From NCBI GenBank assembly GCA_020631735.1, contig CM036221.1, positions 9,095,381-9,159,380 of the forward strand: a stretch of 64,000 nt of DNA. Reading direction: 5' to 3'. A program made the translations under genes and the position numbers. This document shows, piece by piece, positions 57,467 through 64,000 of the stretch. Source of the stretch: Saccharum officinarum. Taxonomy: Eukaryota; Streptophyta; Magnoliopsida; Poales; Poaceae. Below the pieces are notes generated by a model that was not told the DNA's origin, made no database searches, and saw nothing but the letters and a program-made list of their open reading frames with translations. Numbering within the stretch: position 1 is the stretch's first letter; the number at the start of each line of letters is the position of its first letter.

Positions 57467-60330
57467 TTAGGCGTAGAATCGTCTGAGAAGATCGATGTGC
57501 CACGAGTTTTTGATGTTGTTGCCGTCGAGGTCGCATAGCCTGTACGAGGTCGGCCTTGTAACTTCCTTCTCCATGAACGGTCCTTCCCAATGGGACGCCA
57601 ACTTGTGGAGGCCCTCTGTCTTCTGTTTCCTTCGTAGCACCAAGTCTTCGACCACAAACAATCTGCTGTTGACGTTGCGGTTGTAATAACGACGCAAGAC
57701 TTCAAGGTACTTTGCCGTGCGTACGCATGTGACCAGGCGCCGCTCCTCGGCGCAATCAACTTCGAGCTGCCGAGCTTTGTTGGCCTTCTCTTCATCGTAG
57801 TTTTCAACCCTGGGTGATCGGAAAGCAATATCGACTGGCAAAACTGCCTCTGACCCGAAGATCATGAAGTAAGGGGAAACACCCATGTTCCGGCTGGGTT
57901 GAGTCCTCAGTCCCCAGATCACAGCCGGAAGTTCTTTTAGCCATCTGCCTGGGTGTTGGTCGTTTTCCCTATATAGTCTTTTCTTGAGAGCATCTAGAAT
58001 CATGCCATTGGCCCGCTTGACCTGTCCATTTGCTCTGGGGTGGGCCACTGAAACGTACTTGACAACTATGTCTTTGTCATCGTAGAAGTCCCAGAAGTCA
58101 TTGCCGGTGAACGTAGACCCCAGGTCGGTAATGATACAGTTGGGTAGGCCGAAACGATGAATGATATCGTCGAGGAGCTCGGCTGCCTTCTTTGCCGTGG
58201 CTTTTGCTAAGGGTTTATACTCAATCCACTTAGAAAATTTATCGATGATCACGTAGACCCAACGGAAACCTCTTGGGGCCGGCTTGAAGGGCCCGATCAT
58301 GTCCAGTCCCCAGCATGCGAAAGGCCAAGATGCCAGGATTGTCTGGAGCTCATGAGACGGGACGTGGATCTGTTTGGAGAAGAATTGACACCCTTCACAG
58401 TGACGGACCAGTTTCTCAGCGTCGGTGACCGCTGAAGGCCAATAGAAACCTGCTCGGAAAGCCTTCTCGACAAGAGTTCTAGAAGCAGCGTGGTTGCCGC
58501 AGGTGCCAGCGTGGATTTCGTGTAAAATCTTCAATCCTTCTTCTTGGGAAACACATTTCTGTAGCAATTCTCCACTCGCATTCTTGCACATAAGCTTCCC
58601 GTCGACAAGTACGTACAAATTACTGCGCCTGATAAGGCGCTCTATTTCGACTTTGTCACGGGGAACGTCTGCAGAGGTGAGGTACCTTATGAAGGGTTCT
58701 CTCCAGTCATTGCCTTGGACAGAGATGGAGGCGACGGACTGGTTTGCGGGCGGCTTAGCGATCTCTAGCTTGTCTTCTTCCTCGATGGAGGGCTTCAAGA
58801 GGTCTTCAACGAAAACTCCATGGGGAATCTCTGCCCGGGTTGATCCTAGCTTTGACAGCGCATCGGCTGCTTGGTTATCAACCCGTAGCACATGATGGAA
58901 TTCCAGGCCATAGAATTTATTCTCCAGCTTCCTTATCATAGCGACGTAAGCGTCCATCTTCTCGTTGTTACAATCCCAATCTTTATTGACCTGTCGGATA
59001 ACCAGGGCGGAGTCGCCGTACACCATGAGTCGTTTGATGCCGAGCTCTATGGCGATACGGAGGCCATGGACTGCCGCTTCGTACTCGGCGGCGTTGTTGG
59101 AGGCCCTAAAGTGGATCTGAAGGACATAGCTCAGCTTGTCCCCGGACGGTGAGATGGAGTATACGCCAGCTCCAGCTCCGTCAATGTTGAGAGAACCGTC
59201 GAAGTACATGGTCCAGTGCTCTGCGCTAGTTGGCGAGGCCGGCGTGTTCATGTCTGTCCATTCAACGATGAAGTCAACCAATGCTTGGGACTTGATTGTT
59301 GAGCTGCTTCGGAATCCCAGAGTGTATGGGCAGGGCTCCATTGCCCATTTAACGATGCGCCCATTGGCGTCTTTGTTGTGGATGATGTTCCCCAGAGGGT
59401 ACTCGGTAACCACCTCAACGGGGTAAGTTTCAAAATAATGTCGCAACTTCCGCGACGTGATCAAGATGGCATAGAGCAGCTTTTGCAGATGTGGGTAGCG
59501 GGTTTTGGAGTCGTTGAGTACTTCGCTGATGAAGTAGACTGGTCGCTGGACCGCATATGCTCGTCCGACCTCAGGTTGTTCGACGACGATGGCCGTGCTA
59601 ACCACTCTATTGGTTGCCGCGATGTAGAGCAGCAAAGTTTCACCTTCGTTGGGCGCCGTGAGGACCGGAGGGGTCGTGAGAAACCGCTTAAGCTCTGCAA
59701 AAGCGTTGTCGGCCTCCTCCGACCACACAAATTTCTCGGACGCTTTGAGAAGTTTGAAGAAAGGCAAACCCTTATCGCCGAGGCGAGATATGAAACGGCT
59801 TAGGGCAGCCATGCAGCCGGTGAGTTTCTGGATGTCTTTCACACTCTTGGAAGGCTTCATCCTCAGGATAGCCTCGACCTTCTCGGGATTAGGTCTTATA
59901 CCGTCGCGGTTGACGATATTTCCAAGTAGTATGCCTGAAGGGACGCCGAATATACATTTCTTCGGGTTTAGCTTCCACTGAAAGGCATTGAGGGCCTTGA
60001 AGGTCTGATCGAGGTCTCCGACCAGGCTAGATGCCGCTTTTGTCTTCACCACAACATCATCGACGTATGCCTCGACGAGCTGATCTCTGATCTGGTCGCT
60101 GAGGCATATCTGGATTGCTCTCTGATAGGTTGCCCCGGCGTTCTTGAGCCCGAACGACATAGTCTTATAGCAATAGGCGCCGAAGGGTGTGATGAAGGAC
60201 GTCTTGATCTGGTCTTCCTCCTTCAAGGAGATTTGATGATAACCAGAATAACAATCAAGGAAAGATAGGAGTTCACAACCGGCCGTGGAATCCACGACCT
60301 CATCTATGTGAGGTAAGCCGAAGGGGTCTT
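57467..60330 (-). CDS. pol: gypsy Pol: RT (most), degenerate RNase H, second RNase H, integrase
   Basis: Open for 942 residues from 60295 to the TAA at 57467. RT: FLDCYSGYHQI, then FITPFGAYCYKTMSFGLKNA, then AYVDDVVVKT. The first RNase H lacks the usual TDAS (LLLYIAATNRVVSTAIV). The second has MYFDGS, AAEYEA, YGDSALV and DNQAADALS, giving the D-E-D-D set. Integrase: zinc region HAGTCGNHAASR...CEGCQFF, core Asp at 58301-58303 (LDMIGP) and Asp at 58124-58126 (ITDLGSTF). The third position, 35 residues on, is Lys instead of Glu (NGQVKRANG, 58016-58018). There is no chromodomain. RT frame continues upstream across a 1-base loss near 60327. The polymerase region looks intact, but integrase should be inactive. 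Confidence 0.9.
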
Positions 60331-61560
60331 TAGGGCAGTGTTGTTGAGATCGGTGTAATCAACGCACATTCTCCATTCTTTATTCTTCTTTCTAACAAGA
60401 ACCGGGTTGGCAAGCCACTCCGGGTGATACACCTCTTTAATAAAGCCAGCCGCTAAGAGCCGAGTTACTTCTACCCTAATTGCCTCCTTTTTCTCATGTG
60501 AGAAACGACGCAGCTTCTGCTTGATTGGCTTGGCAGTCTTCGACACATCTAAGGAGTGCTCAATTATCCTCCGAGGTATGCCGGGCATGTCAGCAAGCTT
60601 CCATGCGAACACGCTTACGTTCTCCCTCAGGAAGCTGACGAGCGCGTCTTCCTATTTAGGATCCAGCTAGGCCCTGATAAGGGCCGCCTTGGATTTGTTG
60701 CCGGGGACGAGCTCCACCTCCTTGTGTTCCCTGGACTTGGTCGCCTGGCGCTTGGGCTCGTTCCTCGGGACCTCGACCTCCTCTGGAGGGATTAGCTCGG
60801 CGTCGGTGAGGGTCTTCTCTATGCGGGTGGAAAGCTCGAACGCCTCAACGGCATCAAAACTATCTTTCTCGTAGTTGTAAGCAACTAGCACGTTGCCGCG
60901 CAGGGAAAGAACACCATGTTGGGTCGGCATCTTGAGCATCAGATAGACGTAGTGTGGAATCGCCATGAACTTGGCAAGGGCAGGTCGCCCAAGGATGGCG
61001 TGGTAGGTGCCCTCAAAATCCGCGACGATGAAGCTGATGAACTCAACACGGAAGTGGTCGGCGATGCCGAACTGGACTGGGAGTGTGATCTGTCCCAAGG
61101 GTTGGGTGGTCTACCCTGGGAGCACCCTCCAGAAAGGTGCGTCATATGGCTCGAGATCCTCTTGCTTTAGCCCTAGCTCAGTTAGGGCGTTGCAGAACAG
61201 GATGTCGAGTGCGCTTCCGCTGTCAATGAGGACATTCTCAAATCGGACGTTGCAGATCACCGGGTCCAGAACCAGCGGGAAACGACCAGGCTGCGGTAGC
61301 TTCGCCCACATGTCAGCTCTGCTGAACGTGATTACCTAGTGTGACCAGTCCAGGACTCGGACGTCGGCGATCTTGTCGTCGGCCTTGGTGACGGCCATGA
61401 CAGCTTGGGCGGTCAGCTTCCTCTATCGCCCGGACTCTGTTGCCACCCTACCACCGAAGATGGTCTAGACGGTCCTGTCGGGGTTTTGGTAGCTGTGGCG
61501 TGGGTTTTTGTCTTCGCCATCCTCTTCCTTCTCTTCTTCCTCGACTAGCGGCTTTTTGCC
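60304..61560 (-). pseudogene. gypsy protease and start of RT, interrupted by TAG codons
   Basis: One minus-strand frame carries, in order, VLIDSGSALDILF (protease active site, about 61225-61260), AILGRPALAKFMA (protease flap/end), a Glu/Lys linker, and RT N-terminus (ENVSVFAWKLADMPGIPR, then WRMCVDYTDLN). Within this same frame TAG codons occur before VITFSRAD, after WRVLPG, after ALIRA and before EDALVSFL. Two more lie further upstream, near TIFGG and before RKLTAQA. The flanking protein is otherwise well conserved. It ends in a frame shift into the Pol frame near 60327. Protease would process Gag-Pol; this copy would yield only fragments. Confidence 0.8.
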
Positions 61561-61589
61561 TTCCTGCTTGTCGTCTTGTTTGTCATCAC

Positions 61590-63911
61590 TAGCGTCGCCG
61601 CGTCACCTTTTGCCGTCTCCGCGGAAGATGGACCTGAAGCCGTTGCACTGCCCCATCATGTGGCTGGCACGTGGGTGAGTAGGGCAGGGGCCTTGGAGGG
61701 TCTTGGCGTACGCGTCGTAGTAGTTCCGTTTGCCCCCGGACCTGACATTATTGATGGTGTTATCGTCGCGCTGTCCCCAGTCTCTCCTCCTGAAATCATC
61801 ATGCCGGCCACGACGTCGGTTGCGGCCATTGTCACGACGGTCGCGGTTGTCGTCCTGGCGGTTGGGGTCGTCGGAGCGTCGGTCATCGCGGTGCTCGTCA
61901 CGCCGTCGGTCATCGCGGCGATCATCGCTGCGGCGGGCGGCATGGTCAGGGCGAGGGAGTCATCTAGTATCTTCTTTCAACTGTAGGTCGGCGTCCTCGG
62001 CGTCCGCCCACTTCTTTGCTACCTGCAAGAGGTCGTGGACGGTGGTCGGCCTCTTGCGGAGGAGCTTGTTCCTGAAGTCGTCGTGGTAGCGTATCCCCTT
62101 GATGAATGCAGAGATCGCTTCCTCATTTGAGATGCTCGGGATAGATAGCCGTGTTTTCGAATAACGTCGGATGTACTCCCGCAGTGGCTCGCCTGAGTAG
62201 TCTCTGACTTTCTCTAGGTCGTACTTGGTGCCGGGCTGCTGGCAAGTGGCCATGAAGTTCTTGACAAAGGAGCTCCTGAGCTCAGCCCAGGAGTCGATGG
62301 AGCCTTCTTCCAAACCAAGGGGCCATTGAGTCGCTGATTGGTCGATGACCACCGGTAGATAGTTGGCCATGACGTCTTCGCTCCCCCTGCTGCTCGGACG
62401 GCAATCTCATAAAGTATTAACCACTGCTCGGGGTTTGCCTTACCGTCGTAGGTGGGGAGGTCGTAGAGCTTGAAGTTCTTGGGCCATACGACGTTCCGGA
62501 GCCGGTGGGTGAAGGGGTTGAGACCCGGTGTGTCCACGTTGCGAGGGCGAGGCGCCCCGTGAACACGATGGTAGTCTTCTCTGCGTCGTAGCTCGAAGGC
62601 GTGCCTTGCATCCTTGCTGTTCTCGAGGCGCTCCCTGAGGCTAATGCGTTGGCTGAGGTGCTCGCGGAGGTTGGTGGATCCCGGCTGGTTGATGCTGGGG
62701 GCTCCTCCACGGGCACCTCCTTGGTGTGCTCCGCGGTCGCCGCCCTGGTCGCGATCACCGCCGCCGCCTTGGTTGCCATCTTCGCCCTGAGCTCTGAATG
62801 GCTGGTGATGGCTCTGGCCACGTCGTGAGGCGTTAGGGCGATGGCTGCGACTGGACCATATGAAGATCGTTGAGGTCTGCGCTCCGAGCAGGTTCTCGTT
62901 GACTTGCACCATAGCGGCCTTTAAGTGAGCCTCCATGTAATCGACCACTAGAGAGGAAGGGAGCTTCGAGAGCTCGTTCATGACGACGGCGATATTCGCG
63001 GCGGGGGTTCTGTGGACCTGATGGTTGCCGCACATGTCGAACGCGTTGGAGAGATCGCGGTGAATACGATGTCGACCACCCGCGTCTAGGACTGCATCTG
63101 CACAGGTTCTGTGCTCGTGTCGGTGGGTGTTTCTTACCACCCTTGCATCCCTGTCTTGTTCCGTCTCACCATCGACGGTTGGCTCGTCGGCACTAATATT
63201 GAAGATCATGCCACCGAAACCGGGCGGAAACGGCGAGAAAACCTCTTCGTAGTCCTCTGTTTGGGTCCGGGTAGATCCAGAACTCTCCTCCGGAATCGGG
63301 GGTAGTCGGCTTCCTCCGACCTCCTCGATTCGCACCATGTTGACGATAGGCGCTGGTCGGTCTGCCTCTGGCAGGTCGGGGAAGTCGAGGCTTGGAGCAT
63401 GAAGTTGGTCCGTCGGGGTTTTACGGCCCTCCGACCTCAGGTCGGCCGACGGGACAGGTCGGTAATGGACCATTCGCCATCTCGGAGTCGCCGTGATCAT
63501 CAGATCCGAATCAGGATGCCTCTGGCGGCTGGCCCGAGCGGGGTGCTCGGTCCAGCGATGATGAGCGGGCTTGCGGCCACCCCTGGTGGGTCGATCTCTG
63601 ATCGCCTCTACCAAGGTGAGAGTTTCGGCTAAGCCCTCGGTGACCCGGTCAATGGACTTGACCAGGTCGGAGTCGTCGAGCTGCCTCCTCTAGCGCCGAG
63701 GAGACGGACAACGCGATGCCGGGACAGGTGATCTTGAGATCAGATCTGCTGGCGTTGGTGTAGATTCGGTTGGTCCGGGAGAGACCCGCGTTGCCTTCAT
63801 GATCGCCGGGGTGCCGCTGACGCCGGTGGTCCAGGTGAACGCACCGACAGTGAAGGTTTGGCATGGCTCGAGGATCATGGAAGTAGGGAAGGTGACCATC
63901 TGGCTCGCCAT
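61590..63911 (-). pseudogene. gag: gypsy Gag, broken frame
   Basis: Probable start at 63911 (MASQMVTFPTSMILEP), 37 bases inside the 5' LTR. A frame change near 63695 leads into a long reading (to 62395) with a low-complexity N-terminal part, AFDMCGNHQVHRTPAANIAV, and an Arg/Asp/His-rich region. It then reaches the Gag core (FKLYDLPTYDGKANPEQWL). A second frame change near 62395 leads to the rest of the core (61960-62370: SWAELRSSFVKNFMATC, EYIRRYSKTRLSIP). Past a third change come Arg/Asp repeats and a Cys/His segment CPTHPRASHMMGQC near 61650-61690. Domain content matches the Tat Gag of grasses. Confidence 0.75.
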
Positions 63912-63928
63912 GGAATCTGCATGCACAC

Positions 63929-63946
63929 CCCCTACCTGGCGCGCCA
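63929..63946 (-). promoter_or_regulatory. gypsy primer-binding site
   Basis: The minus strand reads TGGCGCGCCAGGTAGGGG one base inside the 5' LTR. It is placed exactly where a tRNA-complementary site is expected. I cannot name the tRNA with confidence. Confidence 0.65.
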
Positions 63947-63947
63947 C

Positions 63948-64000
63948 TGTCGACGAGATATGGTCGGCAGTCCACCGAGGGGGTACCCACGATGGTAGAT
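63948..64000 (-). repeat. gypsy 5' LTR, terminal 53 bp (cut by window edge)
   Basis: TGTCGACGAGATATGGTCGG and what follows match the end of the 3' LTR at 54576, with one visible difference (CCACCGAG against CCTCCGAG). This confirms the element's right-hand boundary. Confidence 0.88.

Larger units (their letters stand above)
54576..64000 (-). mobile_element. near-complete Ty3/gypsy retrotransposon, Tat lineage (Retand/Grande-like)
   Basis: Minus-strand element: 5' LTR beginning at the right edge (63948-64000, truncated by the window), PBS, gag, protease, RT, two RNase H domains, integrase, a long 3' region with an opposite-strand spliced gene, purine-rich motif, and 3' LTR (54576-55039). RT before integrase, a second RNase H after the usual one, no chromodomain and an antisense extra ORF between pol and the 3' LTR are hallmarks of the Tat lineage. 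Several TAG codons, frame breaks and a changed integrase catalytic residue suggest it is defective. Confidence 0.9.

Noticed and set aside
6845..57647. Genuine tandem triplication of a 17-kb unit
   Set aside because: Both unit junctions are 100-N placeholders, all nested junctions are identical, and differences concentrate at contig ends; overlapping contigs are simpler.
58494..59426. Plus-strand frames opposite gypsy pol as extra antisense genes
   Set aside because: They overlap well-conserved pol coding sequence, are short and mutually overlapping, and show no splice structure, unlike the gene at 55864-56936.
61576..61986. Ala/Val-rich plus-strand frame resembling a membrane protein
   Set aside because: It is the complement of the Arg/Asp-repeat part of gypsy Gag; the hydrophobicity is a by-product of reading that repeat backwards.

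Overview
The window is plant nuclear DNA from a grass, most likely a panicoid (maize/sorghum/sugarcane group). The reasons are a subfamily-XII-type LRR receptor gene, a Sirevirus-type Ty1/copia element, a Tat-lineage Ty3/gypsy element with an antisense extra gene, an RTE-type LINE with a (TTG)n tail, and a hAT-type MITE. Only one ordinary host gene is present: the LRR receptor at the left edge (1-1903, minus strand, running out of the window, with one frame break). Everything from about 3500 on is nested transposable elements.

Nesting, read from target-site duplications (TSDs). An old, degenerate GRF-zinc-finger-like element is interrupted by (1) a complete copia/Sirevirus element, 3648-14633, TSD CCCAC; (2) a 5'-truncated RTE-type LINE, 15462-16570, TSD TATTTGTT; (3) a reverse-oriented solo-LTR-like element, 16689-20121, TSD GGTCC, which carries a 494-bp hAT MITE, 17164-17657, TSD ATAATGAA; and (4) a minus-strand Tat-type gypsy element whose 3' LTR starts at 20462 (left TSD candidate CCGAT).

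Assembly. Two runs of exactly 100 N (23515-23614 and 40734-40833) split the window into three contigs. The block 6845-23514 (copia gag to gypsy integrase) recurs at 23615-40310 and again at 40962-57647, with the same nested insertions, TSDs and junctions and mostly 1-base indel differences. I read this as one locus present three times as overlapping contigs, not a triplication. The non-redundant locus would be about 30 kb: 1-23514 followed by 57648-64000. Most frame breaks that differ between contigs are probably consensus errors. Breaks shared by all copies are probably real decay.

The gypsy element is nearly complete only in the third contig (54576-64000). Its order, reading leftward on the minus strand, is 5' LTR edge, PBS, gag, protease, RT, a degenerate RNase H, a second RNase H, integrase, an opposite-strand three-exon gene, and the 3' LTR. 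The integrase catalytic Glu is Lys, and the gag-protease part has several TAG codons, so this copy looks non-autonomous.

I did not find an unambiguously new biological system. The best candidates for a second look are the spliced antisense gene inside the gypsy element (two short GT-AG introns that both preserve frame), the hairpin and polypurine-like array beside it, the 12-copy CGTCCGGTC palindrome array in the copia LTR, and the copia gag-pol junction, where neither frameshifting nor simple readthrough would work.
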